From NCBI GenBank assembly GCA_017881055.1, contig JADGRF010000176.1:1-48004 (forward strand): 48,004 bases of DNA. The letters run 5' to 3'. The notes below the pieces were generated by a model. It saw nothing but the letters and a program-made list of their open reading frames with translations. It did no database searches and was not told the origin of the DNA. Within the stretch, counting starts at the first letter, position 1. Each line of letters starts with the position of its first letter. The position numbers and the translations under genes were made by a program. Source of the DNA: Sandaracinaceae bacterium (GTDB taxonomy: Bacteria > Myxococcota_A > Polyangia > Polyangiales > JAFGIB01). Positions 16,405-24,713 of the stretch are shown one piece after another.

Positions 16405-17114
16405 AGCTGCGCAAGCGCAGCTTTGGGGTCGAGCTCGAAGCGCCAAGGCCCGAGCTTGCCTGGCTCGCTGACGGCGCTGCGCAAGGCGTGCAGAAAGCGG
16501 GCGCGCGGCCACTCGCGTGCTCCAAAACGTGCGAGATGATCCGTGTAGACCTGGCAGTCGACGAAGCGATAGCCCCAGTGTCGCAAGTTGCCGAGCAGCG
16601 CTACGGTCGCGATCTTCGATGCGTCGTCCTCGAGCGCGAACATCGATTCTCCGCAGAACGCGCGACCGAGCGCCACACCGTACAGGCCGCCCACGAGCTT
16701 GCCGTCGCGGTAGGTCTCGATGCTGTGAGCGATGCCGCGCTCGTGCAACAGCAGAAAGCCGCGGCGCAGCTCGTCGGTGATCCACGTGCCGTCCTGACCG
16801 GGCCTGGGCGAGCGCGCGCAATGATCCATCACGTGTTCGAACGCCGTGTCGGTGCGGATCTCGAATGGCGCTGCGCGCACCCGCTTGCGGAGCGAGCGCG
16901 AGACGTGCGCGTGCTCGAACGTGATCACGAAGCGCGGGTCTGGCGAGAACCACAGCAGCGGTAAGTCGCGATGCGGCCACGGGAAGATGCCGAGCGAGTA
17001 GGCGAGCACGAGCCGCTCCGGTGAGGCGTCGCCGCCGATTGCCACCACGCCTTCGGGCGAGGCACCCTCGGGCGGCGGAAACCAAAGCTCTGCGCTGAGC
17101 TTGTAGATCGGCAT
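16392..17114 (-). CDS. aat: Leucyl/phenylalanyl-tRNA-protein transferase
   Basis: Protein of 240 residues, ATG at 17114; E. coli Aat has 234. The family signatures are present: WFPPPEGASPEGVVAIGGD, LAYSLGIFPWP, LLWFSPDPRFV, GTWITDELRRGFLLLHERG, HSIETYRDGKLVGGLYGVAL, GESMFALEDDASKIA and FVDCQVYTDHLARFGA. The enzyme transfers Leu or Phe from charged tRNA to N-terminal Lys or Arg of proteins, making an N-degron read by ClpS and degraded by ClpAP. clpS and clpA lie on the same strand 1.4-4 kb upstream of it, making a locus for the bacterial N-end rule. Its stop sits in the terminator-like palindromes shared with the convergent gene. Confidence 0.97.
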   Translation of the reverse strand: MPIYKLSAELWFPPPEGASPEGVVAIGGDASPERLVLAYSLGIFPWPHRDLPLLWFSPDPRFVITFEHAHVSRSLRKRVRAAPFEIRTDTAFEHVMDHCARSPRPGQDGTWITDELRRGFLLLHERGIAHSIETYRDGKLVGGLYGVALGRAFCGESMFALEDDASKIATVALLGNLRHWGYRFVDCQVYTDHLARFGAREWPRARFLHALRSAVSEPGKLGPWRFELDPKAALAQLKNS

Positions 17115-17191
17115 ATCCGGATTCTAGCAAGCTGCGTGCGGCTAGGGTTGGCCGTGCGGTGCGTGGTATCGTTTGTCAAAAGGAGGCCCAT

Positions 17192-17632
17192 GTGACTTCG
17201 CAGCTGGCACCGGCCGAAACCGAAACGCTCGTGGACGCTCTGTACGCGGTGTTGGCGCTGATCGCGGCAGCCGACGGTGAGATCGACGAGAAAGAGCACA
17301 AGCGTTTTCTGGAGATGCTCTCCGCCGCCGCGCAAACGGACGAGCCGTTGCGCAGCGTGATCAAGGCCGCGCTCGATCATGCCGAGTCGCGCGAGGCCAA
17401 GGCCTACGCATCCTCGCAGGCCGCCATCGATCAGGTGCGGGCCGCGCTACGCGTGGTGGAGCAGCGCTTTCCGCCGGAGGCCACGCGCAGCTTCCGACAC
17501 GGCCTGTACGTCATGGGCAAAGCCATCGCCGAGGCCTCCGGGGGCGGGTTTCTGGGCTTCGGCTCGCGGACGAACCAAGCCGAGCGAGACGCGCTGGCGG
17601 TGCTGGCTGCGTGCCTCGGGCTCGAAGGCTAA
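17192..17632 (+). CDS. TerB-like small helical protein
   Basis: Protein of 146 residues. The start is GTG 17192, placed five bases after a perfect AGGAGG (17181-17186); the upstream in-frame start at 17159 has no such signal. Residues 10-60 (LVDALYAVLALIAAADGEID followed by EKEHKRFLEML) match the TerB/DUF533-type helical domain that holds a metal through acidic residues in the ADGEID loop. The middle is a long charged helix, and the C terminus contains a glycine-rich FLGFGSR turn. TerB-like proteins occur in envelope stress and tellurite systems, but no ter operon is here, so no specific role can be claimed. It ends six bases from the convergent isoaspartyl peptidase gene. Confidence 0.75.
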   Translation: MTSQLAPAETETLVDALYAVLALIAAADGEIDEKEHKRFLEMLSAAAQTDEPLRSVIKAALDHAESREAKAYASSQAAIDQVRAALRVVEQRFPPEATRSFRHGLYVMGKAIAEASGGGFLGFGSRTNQAERDALAVLAACLGLEG

Positions 17633-17638
17633 TTACGT

Positions 17639-18550
17639 TCAGCCGCCCGCCATGATGCCGTGCTGCGCCCAGGTTGCTGCGTACGGCATGCTCGGCGTCG
17701 AGCGCGCCCAACCGATTTGACCGTCGCGGCCGATCACGATCAGGCCGCCGACGGCGCCGGTGCGTTCTTTCATGTAGCCTAGGCCCTCGAACGCGGCCTG
17801 TGCCGGCGTTCCAGCTGTCGCGAGCGAGACCAGCGTGCGGTGACACAGCGCGACGCGCAGGATGCCTTCGCCTTGGCCCGTGGCCGAGGCCGCTCCCAGC
17901 GCGTCGTCGGCGTACGTGCCGGCGCCGACGATGGCTGAATCACCCACGCGTCCGGGTTGTTTGCCGGTGATGCCGCCGGTGCTAGTGGCCGCCGCGACGT
18001 GACCGTGTCGGTCGATCGCGACCGCGCCGACGGTGCCCTTCGGGCTCGTGTCGACTCGATTCGCGAGCACGCTGGCGAGCGCGACGCGCGCTTCGGCCGT
18101 GATCATGTCGGTCGGATTCGCAGGATTGAAGCCGTGCGCCCGTGCGAAGGTCACGGCGCCCTCGGCGGAGTACAGCACGTGCTTGCCGTCTTCGAGCACG
18201 GCGCGCGCGATCGCGACCGGATGTGAGAACGGTGGCAGCGAGCAAACGGCGCCCGCTGCGAGATCGCTGCCGCGCATGATCGAGGCATCGAGCTCCAGCG
18301 TGCCGGCGCTCGTCAGCGCGCCGCCCGTGGCGGAGTTGAGGCGCGCGTCGTCTTCCAACACCTCGACGGCGCGCTGCACGACGTCGAGCGCGCTCGCGCC
18401 GGCTTCGAGCAGCGCCTTGGCGGCCTCGACCGCGCGGCGACAAGCCTCGATCTGCCCATCGAGCGTGGTCCCGCTGCTATCGCCCGCGCCACCGTGCACG
18501 AGCAACGCGTGACCACCGCCGCCGGACCCAAGCGCTGCTTTTACGATCAT
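17639..18550 (-). CDS. iaaA: Isoaspartyl peptidase / plant-type L-asparaginase
   Basis: Protein of 303 residues. The start is ATG 18550, which overlaps the clpA stop as ATGA; the frame extends upstream only as a shadow of clpA. It is an N-terminal-nucleophile hydrolase: LLVHGGAG near the start, LNSATGGALTSAGTLELDAS in the middle, and the autocleavage site KG-TVGAVAID with nucleophile Thr173. It is made as a precursor and cuts itself between Gly172 and Thr173. The enzyme hydrolyses beta-aspartyl dipeptides left when isomerised Asp/Asn residues block normal peptidases, and also asparagine. Coupling to clpA suggests it cleans up products of Clp proteolysis (inference). No signal peptide is seen, in line with a cytoplasmic role. 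Confidence 0.94.
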   Translation of the reverse strand: MIVKAALGSGGGGHALLVHGGAGDSSGTTLDGQIEACRRAVEAAKALLEAGASALDVVQRAVEVLEDDARLNSATGGALTSAGTLELDASIMRGSDLAAGAVCSLPPFSHPVAIARAVLEDGKHVLYSAEGAVTFARAHGFNPANPTDMITAEARVALASVLANRVDTSPKGTVGAVAIDRHGHVAAATSTGGITGKQPGRVGDSAIVGAGTYADDALGAASATGQGEGILRVALCHRTLVSLATAGTPAQAAFEGLGYMKERTGAVGGLIVIGRDGQIGWARSTPSMPYAATWAQHGIMAGG

Positions 18551-20871
18551 GCCTGGATAGTAGTCGCGGGTAGCGCGTGCAGCGCAAGCCCGTCGCCTTC
18601 GCGATCGATGCGAGCGATGCTGCCCGCGACCAGCGAGCCAAACAGCAGCTGCTCGGACAACGGCCGCTTGATGCGATCTTCCACCAGGCGCCCCATCGGT
18701 CGCGCGCCGAACGCCGGCTCGTAGCCGTGCTCGGCGAGCCACTCGCGCGCGGTATTCGTGACTTCGAGCGTAACGCCGCGCTCGGCCAGCTGCGCCGAAA
18801 GCAACCGGATCTCCTTGTCGACCACGCGTAGGATCACGTCACGCGACAGGCCGCGGAACAGGATCCAGCCGTCGAGGCGGTTGCGGAACTCGGGCGAGAA
18901 CGTGCGTTCGAGCGCGCCCTTGGCTTTGCTCTCGTCCACGTCGTGGCGCGAGATCGAGCTCGGGCTGCTCACGGCGCGTGAGTGATCGAAGCCGATGTTG
19001 CCGCGGTTCATCTCGAACGCACCGGCGTTGGTGGTCATGATCAGAATCACGTTGCGGAAGTCGGCCTTGCGACCGTTGTTGTCGGTCAGCGTGGCGTGAT
19101 CCATCACCTGCAACAAGATGTTGAACAGATCGGGATGCGCCTTTTCGATCTCGTCCAACACCACGACCGAGTGCGGATGCTTGCGCACGGAGTCGGTGAG
19201 CAGGCCGCCCTGATCGAAGCCGACATAGCCCGGCGGAGCGCCGATCAAGCGCGACACCGTGTGCCGCTCGGAATACTCGCTCATGTCGTAGCGCAGGAGC
19301 TCGATGCCCATCACTTTGGCGAGCTGCTTGGCGAGCTCGGTCTTGCCGACGCCGGTCGGTCCCGCGAACAGAAACGAGCCGATCGGCTTCTCGGGCGAAC
19401 GCAGGCCCGAGCGTGACAGGCGAATTGCACTGGCGAGCTTCTCGATGGCTTCGTCCTGACCGAAGATCACTTGCTTCAGATCCACGTCGATCGAGCGCAG
19501 GCGATCGCGATCGGACGACGACACGGACTTCTCCGGGATGCGCGCCATCTTGCTGACGACCGTCTCCACGTCGTGTGTGGTCACGCGGCCGGTGCGCAGC
19601 TCGGCCGAGCGCAGCCGATCGAGCGAGCCGGTCTCGTCGATCACGTCGATCGCTTTGTCAGGCAGGAAGCGCTCGTTGATGTGCTTGGCTGACAGCTGCA
19701 CCGCAGCTTCGATGGCGTCGTCGTCGTACTTGACGCCGTGATGCTCCTCGTAGCGCGGCTTCAACCCCTTGAGGATGGCCACGGCCTCGCTGATCGACGG
19801 CTCGCCGACTTCGATCTTCTGGAAGCGCCGCGCGAGCGCGCGATCCTTCTCGATGTGCTTGTACTCCTGATACGTCGTGGAGCCGATGCAGCGCAGCTTG
19901 CCCGACGCCAGCGCGGGCTTGAGGATGTTCGACGCGTCCATGGAGCCGCCGCTGGTCGCCCCTGCGCCGACGATGGTATGGATCTCGTCGATGAAGAGGA
20001 TCGCGTCTTCTTCTTCTTGCAGGCGCTTGATCACGCCCTTGAGCCGCTCCTCGAACTGGCCGCGGAACTTCGTGCCCGCGAGTAGGGCGCCCATGTCGAG
20101 CGAGTAGACGTGCGCTTTCTTGAGCACGTCCGGCACGTTCCCGTCGTGGATGGCGAGCGCGAGACCTTCGGCGATTGCGGTCTTTCCCACGCCCGATTCA
20201 CCGACGTAGATGGGGTTGTTCTTACGTCGGCGTCCGAGCACCTGCATCGTGCGCTCGAGCTCGTTCTTGCGACCGATCAACGGATCGATCCGGCCCTGCG
20301 CCGCTTCTTCGTTCAAGTCGGTGGTGAACTGCGCGAGCGCATCGCCGCGCAAGTCGCCATCGGCCTCTTCGTCGTCGCTCTCCGGCTCCTCGCCCTCTTG
20401 ACGCTCGCCCTCGGTCAACCCGTCGGGTCGGATGCCGTGCGAGACGAAGCGCTTGAGCGCGAACGGCGTGATGCCTTCCTTCTGCAGGAGGTAGATCGCG
20501 TACGACTCCTCTTCGTGGAACATCTGCACCAGTACGGCGGCGCCCTTGATCATGTCTTGATCGGTCGACACCACGTGGATCGCGGCGCGCTGCAGCACGC
20601 GCCGCACGCCCAGCGTCTGTTGAACTTGCAAGTCGACATCGTCCGGCAGTCGCTCCATGGCCTTGCCCAGGAACTCGAGTAGCCCTGTGCGCAGGCGCTT
20701 CATGTCGGCGCCGCAGCCACGCAGCACGTCGATCACGGTGGGATCGTCCAACAGGCCCAGCAGCAAGTGCTCCAGCGTCACGAACTCATGGCGCTGCTTC
20801 TCGGCCTCAGCGAAGGCTCGCCGCAGCGCTTCCTGCAGGTCCTTCGCGATCTTAGGTCCGGTGTTGGCCAT
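18547..20871 (-). CDS. clpA: ATP-dependent Clp protease ATPase subunit ClpA
   Basis: Protein of 774 residues, start ATG 20871 directly after the clpS stop, with GGAGGAG as ribosome site inside the end of clpS. Order: Clp N-domain (1-145, with FVTLEHLLLGLL), an acidic linker, AAA+ module 1 (GESGVGKT near 216), AAA+ module 2 (GPTGVGKTE near 490), and a NIGF loop of the type that docks ClpP. It lacks the long middle coiled coil of ClpB. ClpA unfolds substrates delivered by ClpS and feeds them to ClpP, which is not encoded in this window. Confidence 0.97.
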   Translation of the reverse strand: MANTGPKIAKDLQEALRRAFAEAEKQRHEFVTLEHLLLGLLDDPTVIDVLRGCGADMKRLRTGLLEFLGKAMERLPDDVDLQVQQTLGVRRVLQRAAIHVVSTDQDMIKGAAVLVQMFHEEESYAIYLLQKEGITPFALKRFVSHGIRPDGLTEGERQEGEEPESDDEEADGDLRGDALAQFTTDLNEEAAQGRIDPLIGRKNELERTMQVLGRRRKNNPIYVGESGVGKTAIAEGLALAIHDGNVPDVLKKAHVYSLDMGALLAGTKFRGQFEERLKGVIKRLQEEEDAILFIDEIHTIVGAGATSGGSMDASNILKPALASGKLRCIGSTTYQEYKHIEKDRALARRFQKIEVGEPSISEAVAILKGLKPRYEEHHGVKYDDDAIEAAVQLSAKHINERFLPDKAIDVIDETGSLDRLRSAELRTGRVTTHDVETVVSKMARIPEKSVSSSDRDRLRSIDVDLKQVIFGQDEAIEKLASAIRLSRSGLRSPEKPIGSFLFAGPTGVGKTELAKQLAKVMGIELLRYDMSEYSERHTVSRLIGAPPGYVGFDQGGLLTDSVRKHPHSVVVLDEIEKAHPDLFNILLQVMDHATLTDNNGRKADFRNVILIMTTNAGAFEMNRGNIGFDHSRAVSSPSSISRHDVDESKAKGALERTFSPEFRNRLDGWILFRGLSRDVILRVVDKEIRLLSAQLAERGVTLEVTNTAREWLAEHGYEPAFGARPMGRLVEDRIKRPLSEQLLFGSLVAGSIARIDREGDGLALHALPATTIQA

Positions 20872-21228
20872 TCACTCCTCCGGTTCGATCGTGAGCATCA
20901 GCGGAAATTCTCGCTCCGTTGCGAGCTGCTCGACCTGGCGCACCTTCATCTCAGCGACTTCATAGGTATAGACACCGGCAACGCCAACCCCGTTCTGGTG
21001 CACATGCAGCATGATTTGCACCGCTTCGGGCTCGGGCTTGTGGAAGACGCCACGCAGCATCTCCACCACGAAGTCGCGGGTGGTGTAGTCGTCGTTGTGC
21101 ATGAGCACTTTGTAGAGCGGCGGCTTTTTGAGCTTCCGCTCCGTGCCCGTGTGCGTCCGCGTAATGACGCTCGTTCCGCTGTCGCTGCGTTCAGCCATCG
21201 CCATGTATTGTAACCATGAATCAACCAT
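20872..21228 (-). CDS. clpS: ATP-dependent Clp protease adaptor ClpS
   Basis: Protein of 118 residues. I place the start at ATG 21228 because AGGAGG lies six bases upstream (21235-21240); later ATGs at 21204 and 21198 lack a signal. The core KVLMHNDDYTTRDFVVEML (about 40-58) holds the Asn-Asp-Asp residues that bind the free N terminus of N-degrons, and the HVHQNGVGVAGVYTYEVAE segment completes the fold. It hands N-degron substrates (Leu, Phe, Tyr, Trp) to ClpA. The stop is immediately followed by the clpA start, and its own start overlaps the stop of the upstream membrane protein by eight bases. Confidence 0.97.
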   Translation of the reverse strand: MVDSWLQYMAMAERSDSGTSVITRTHTGTERKLKKPPLYKVLMHNDDYTTRDFVVEMLRGVFHKPEPEAVQIMLHVHQNGVGVAGVYTYEVAEMKVRQVEQLATEREFPLMLTIEPEE

Positions 21229-21688
21229 GCGCATCCTCCTGGGCGGCAGCCACGGCGTGCTGGATTTGCTGCCCGAGCTCGCGCAGGCCCACACCGCGGT
21301 AGCGCGGCTCGATGATCAGCGGGCCGGCCTGCAGATCGAGCACGAGCACCAGCCGATCTTCGTCGATCGCCACGCTACGCACAGCCGACAACGGCACGCT
21401 GCGCGCGTGGCCCGCCTCGACGATCGCCAAGTGATGCTCGCCGATCTCCAGGTAATCGGCGGTTGCGCTCGGAGATCGCAGCACCCGCAGCTGGGCGCGC
21501 GTCCAAATCATAGCGAAGAGTACGCTCGCGCCTGCGGTCGCTCGGAGCACCCACGAGCTGGTTACGGCGAAAAGCCAGACGCCGCTGATCGCCGCGAGCG
21601 CCGCGGCGCAGAGCCGCAGCCACGCAGCATGACGCAGGTTCTGCGTGTCGGCGACCAGGCGCATCACCGCGGGCGTCTTGGGCTCCAT
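21221..21688 (-). CDS. Small membrane protein with PH-like domain, upstream of clpS
   Basis: Protein of 155 residues from ATG 21688 (MEPKTPAVMRLVAD...). Two hydrophobic segments (about residues 22-40 and 42-58) precede a beta-rich domain (YLEIGEHHLAIVEAGHARSV, then VRSVAIDEDRLVLVLDLQ) that reads like a bacterial PH/DUF304-type domain. It has no enzymatic motif. The stop overlaps the clpS start by eight bases, so it heads the clpS-clpA-iaaA chain and is probably co-transcribed. It divides a 61-base promoter region with the divergent oxidoreductase gene. Role in proteolysis is unknown. Confidence 0.72.
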   Translation of the reverse strand: MEPKTPAVMRLVADTQNLRHAAWLRLCAAALAAISGVWLFAVTSSWVLRATAGASVLFAMIWTRAQLRVLRSPSATADYLEIGEHHLAIVEAGHARSVPLSAVRSVAIDEDRLVLVLDLQAGPLIIEPRYRGVGLRELGQQIQHAVAAAQEDAHG

Positions 21689-21749
21689 CGCTCGGGGATT
21701 ATGCCTCGTGCTATACCGATGCGCCGAACGAATAGGCGAGGTGACGTCG

Positions 21750-22790
21750 ATGAAGCTGGGACTCATTGTGGGCTACTCGGGTCGGAAGCTGGTCTTGCCG
21801 ATGGCCTTGGTGCAGGAGGCCGAGCGCCTAGGCTTCGATTCGTGCTGGACCTCCGAGGCCTACGGCTCGGATGCCGTCAGCGTCTCGGCGTGGATCCTCG
21901 CGAACACGACCAAGATCAAAGTCGGCACCGCGATCCTGCAGATGCCCGCGCGCACGCCGACGATGGCTGCGATGACCGCGATGAGCCTCGATCAGCTCTC
22001 GGGTGGTCGCTTCATCGTCGGGCTCGGACCGTCGGGTCCGCAGGTCGTCGAAGGTTGGTACGGCGCGACGTACGCGAAGCCGCTGTCACGCCTGCACGAG
22101 TACATCGACGTCATGCGCTTGGTCTTCGCGCGCGAGGCGCCCGTGCAGTTCGACGGTTATCACTACCACCTGCCGTATCGCGGCGAAGACTCCACGGGCC
22201 TCGGCAAGCCGCTGAAGAGCATCCTGCACTGCGAGCATCGCATTCCGATCTACACAGCGAGCTTGCAGCCGAAAGCAGTCTCGCTGTCTGCTGAAATCGC
22301 GGATGGGTTCTTCCCAATCTGGCTGAACCCCGAGAAGCCCGAGATCTTCGCGGGACCGATTCAAGAAGGACTCGCGAAAGCCGGCGGGGGCAAGACGTTG
22401 GCGCAGTTCGACACGGCGCCGTTCGTTGCCGTGGTGATGGGTGACGACGTGGTGGCGTGTCGCAACCTGCTCAAGCCCGCGATGGCGCTGTACATCGGCG
22501 GCATGGGTGCGCGCGGCAAGAATTTCTACACCGACTATGCGGGCAAGCTCGGCTACCCCGACGCGGCGCGCAAGATCCAGGACCTGTACTTGGACGGCAA
22601 GAAAGAACAAGCCGCCGCACAGGTTCCGGATCAACTCGTCGATGACGTCGCGCTGTGCGGCCCCGCGGATCGCATCAAGGGCCGGCTGCAGGCGTGGATC
22701 GCCGCGGGCAAACAGAATCAGGTCGGCACGATAATTCTCGGCACGGGCCAGACCGAGGCGATGCAGCTGATCGCGGAGACGGTGCTGTAA
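21750..22790 (+). CDS. LLM-class (F420-dependent type) oxidoreductase
   Basis: Protein of 346 residues, ATG 21750 with GAGGTGA upstream. It has the bacterial luciferase-like TIM-barrel pattern: MKLGLIVGYS at the start, EAERLGFDSCWTSEAYGSDA, VGTAILQMPARTPTMAAMTA, LDQLSGGRFIVGLGPSGPQV, GWYG, and IADGFFPIW. Sequences with this exact set are generally annotated as F420-dependent LLM oxidoreductases, which use the deazaflavin F420 (or FMN) for hydride transfer. Substrate unknown. No F420 biosynthesis genes are in the window. It converges with the AT-hook gene, separated by a hairpin. Confidence 0.9.
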   Translation: MKLGLIVGYSGRKLVLPMALVQEAERLGFDSCWTSEAYGSDAVSVSAWILANTTKIKVGTAILQMPARTPTMAAMTAMSLDQLSGGRFIVGLGPSGPQVVEGWYGATYAKPLSRLHEYIDVMRLVFAREAPVQFDGYHYHLPYRGEDSTGLGKPLKSILHCEHRIPIYTASLQPKAVSLSAEIADGFFPIWLNPEKPEIFAGPIQEGLAKAGGGKTLAQFDTAPFVAVVMGDDVVACRNLLKPAMALYIGGMGARGKNFYTDYAGKLGYPDAARKIQDLYLDGKKEQAAAQVPDQLVDDVALCGPADRIKGRLQAWIAAGKQNQVGTIILGTGQTEAMQLIAETVL

Positions 22791-22792
22791 GA

Positions 22793-22820
22793 GCGCGCAC
22801 GACGGATCCATCGTGTGCGC
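22793..22820. terminator. Hairpin between convergent genes
   Basis: GCGCGCACGA (22793-22802) and TCGTGTGCGC (22811-22820) pair at nine of ten positions with one G-T wobble, around CGGATCCA. It lies in the 47-base gap between two convergent genes, so it may terminate in both directions. There is no T-run on either strand. Confidence 0.5.
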
Positions 22821-22837
22821 GTCCGAGCTCGTGTTTG

Positions 22838-23308
22838 CTATGCCGCGGCCTCTTCAGTCGTCACGCTGACACGCGTTGACTCGCTGCCCACCGCTGGCTC
22901 CGCGCCGAACAGACTGGAGTCGTGCTGGTTCTTCTTCGGCCGTCCGCGCTTGCGCGGCTGCGCGGCCTCGCTCGCCGGCCTCGCCTTGTTGCGTCCGATG
23001 TTCGCGACGCGCTCGCTCAGCGCCGCGTTGCCTTCCGCGAACACGCGTGCGTACGCCAAAGCGCGCTCCGCGCGTGCGTTCAGTTGCTCGGTCTTGCGCT
23101 GCGCCGCTTCTCGAGCTGCTTCGAGCGCAGCCGCTGCTTGTTCGAGCGCGGTCTGCGCGAGCCGAAGCTCTTCGACCGCGCTCTCGAGCAACGCTAGATC
23201 GAGATCCGGGAACTGAACCTTCGGCAACGCGTCGCTGAACAGCGCGATGACTTCGCGTGCGAAGGGCGGGGTGACGTCTGCCTGGAGTGAAGGTGAGGGT
23301 GCGGGCAT
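22838..23308 (-). CDS. Coiled-coil protein with AT-hook-like motif
   Basis: Protein of 156 residues from ATG 23308, with AAAGGA about ten bases upstream. After a short N-terminal globular part (PPFAREVIALFSDALPKVQF, about 14-33), residues 38-105 form a nearly continuous Ala/Glu/Arg/Leu-rich helix with heptads, a likely coiled coil. This is followed by a basic RKRGRPKKN stretch (119-127) that matches the AT-hook core RGRP. A Ser/Glu-rich tail ends the protein. It probably binds DNA as an oligomer, perhaps as a small architectural protein; this is inference from composition. A perfect 20-base inverted repeat lies just upstream. Confidence 0.7.
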   Translation of the reverse strand: MPAPSPSLQADVTPPFAREVIALFSDALPKVQFPDLDLALLESAVEELRLAQTALEQAAAALEAAREAAQRKTEQLNARAERALAYARVFAEGNAALSERVANIGRNKARPASEAAQPRKRGRPKKNQHDSSLFGAEPAVGSESTRVSVTTEEAAA

Positions 23309-23328
23309 GGCCGGGGTCCTTTCGATTA

Positions 23329-23348
23329 GACTGAACACGAGTTCAGTC
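23329..23348. promoter_or_regulatory. Perfect inverted repeat upstream of the AT-hook gene (operator candidate)
   Basis: GACTGAAC-ACGA-GTTCAGTC is an 8+4+8 perfect inverted repeat, 20 bases upstream of the ATG at 23308 and 34 bases after the stop of the ATP-grasp gene. The size and spacing suit a TetR-type dimer site. As a hairpin it lacks a T-run. Which factor binds is unknown. Confidence 0.5.
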
Positions 23349-23382
23349 ACCGTTGGTAGCCGAGCCCGGCGCGGAACGCAAC

Positions 23383-24669
23383 CTAGGGAAGGCCGCAGCC
23401 CGCTTCCGTGAACACCGGGGCGAACCCGCCGCCCGGAGTACGAAAGTTGGTGGTCTGGCCCTGGTACAGGCGTGCCGCCAACAGCTGCACACGCCCGTCG
23501 TACACGTAGGCACGCACGTCGAGCTTCAGCGGCACGCGCGCGCCGTCGATCTCGATGGTGCGCTCGCTCGGCTTCACGAGCTCCTGCGCGATGTATTCGC
23601 GGCTGGCCATCTCGGCCCAGGTCGAGGTCGTCAGCTTGTCCCCGCGGTACGCAGCCTTGCCGCCGTAGCCACGCGTGAGCTTGAAGAACAGCTTCTTGCG
23701 CTGGGCCCACAGCTCCGCGCGATTCTGCTCGGTGACCGGAACGCTGCGCGGGTTCGCTCGCGCGAGAATCTCGATGGTGTCAGGTGCAACCTCGAATGCC
23801 CGCAGGCGCTCGGGATCGCACAGCCAGGTCAAGCGCCTCTTGTCGCTGTAGAGCGCGTGCCCGTGCGGGTGCGGCGTGAGCACGACGGCGCCGCGTTCGT
23901 ACGCGTCTCGAAGCGCAGTATGCGGCTCGCTCTCCAGGTAGAAGTCGGTCAGTCGGTTGTAGACGAGATCGATGGCTGTATCGCCCGCGCGCAGCACGCC
24001 GTCGAAGCGCAGCTCTTCGGGCGCGACGATCACGGCTTCGAGCCCGGCGCGGCGAAACAGGTCCTGGAACAGCAGGAACTCGGGATACAGATACTGCTTC
24101 GTCGGTGCGTCGTCGACGATGGCGATGCTGCGCAGCGGCGCGTCGTCGCGCTGCAAGGCCCACTCACGCCGGAACATCGTGACGAAACCGTTGATCACCG
24201 CGTCGACCGAGGCGTGGCTCGGGACCATGCCTTCGAGGTCGGGACAGCAGGCCTTTTGCGCGCGCGCGAGCACCGCGTTGAGCAGGCCACCGCCCGCGTT
24301 GGTGTTGATCTCGATCAGCTTCGGACCGGCGCTGCCCAGGTGAAAGTCGTAGCCGTAGAACACCCCGAGCGGCCCCGGCGCACGCTGCGCGATGGCGGGC
24401 GAGGTCGCGAGCGCGGCGCTTTGGTACGCCGGCGTGTGGACGACGGCCTCGACGGCCCGCACGGTGGCGAGCATGGCCTCGACGTGGCTGCGCGCGAGAA
24501 AGACGGGCACCGACGCGAAGAGGTGCGGCTGCTCCTTCAAAATCGAGGCGTACAGCTCCGCATGCTCGGCGCCTTGATCGAGCAGTGTCTGCAGGGCAGG
24601 TACGTCGAGCGAAATGCAGGCGCAGTCGCGGTTCAGGGCCTCGGCGGTCAGCACGCGATCAACTACCAT
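23383..24669 (-). CDS. ATP-grasp-like protein (circularly permuted type)
   Basis: Protein of 428 residues, ATG 24669, 44 bases after hemB. Features suggest an ATP-grasp ligase: FYGYDFHLGSAGPKLIEIN (about 104-122) with NTNAGGG after it, a nucleotide-loop-like KLTRGYGGKAAYRG segment, YIAQELVKPSE, and LDVRAYVYDGRVQLLAARLYQG followed by TNFRTPGGGFAPVF. The late EIN-like and DVR motifs resemble the circularly permuted ATP-grasp (glutathionylspermidine-synthase-like) set, enzymes that join a carboxylate to an amine through an acyl phosphate. I cannot name a substrate. Its place directly behind hemB suggests shared transcription but does not prove a link to tetrapyrroles. Confidence 0.75.
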   Translation of the reverse strand: MVVDRVLTAEALNRDCACISLDVPALQTLLDQGAEHAELYASILKEQPHLFASVPVFLARSHVEAMLATVRAVEAVVHTPAYQSAALATSPAIAQRAPGPLGVFYGYDFHLGSAGPKLIEINTNAGGGLLNAVLARAQKACCPDLEGMVPSHASVDAVINGFVTMFRREWALQRDDAPLRSIAIVDDAPTKQYLYPEFLLFQDLFRRAGLEAVIVAPEELRFDGVLRAGDTAIDLVYNRLTDFYLESEPHTALRDAYERGAVVLTPHPHGHALYSDKRRLTWLCDPERLRAFEVAPDTIEILARANPRSVPVTEQNRAELWAQRKKLFFKLTRGYGGKAAYRGDKLTTSTWAEMASREYIAQELVKPSERTIEIDGARVPLKLDVRAYVYDGRVQLLAARLYQGQTTNFRTPGGGFAPVFTEAGCGLP

Positions 24670-24713
24670 GGATGCAGCCAGCGTAGCATTGCGTGGCTGG
24701 ACGCGCGCGTAGC

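Noticed and set aside
18551-18742. Extension of the isoaspartyl peptidase frame upstream of 18550
   Set aside because: It overlaps clpA out of frame and reads as Arg-rich noise; the ATGA overlap supports 18550.
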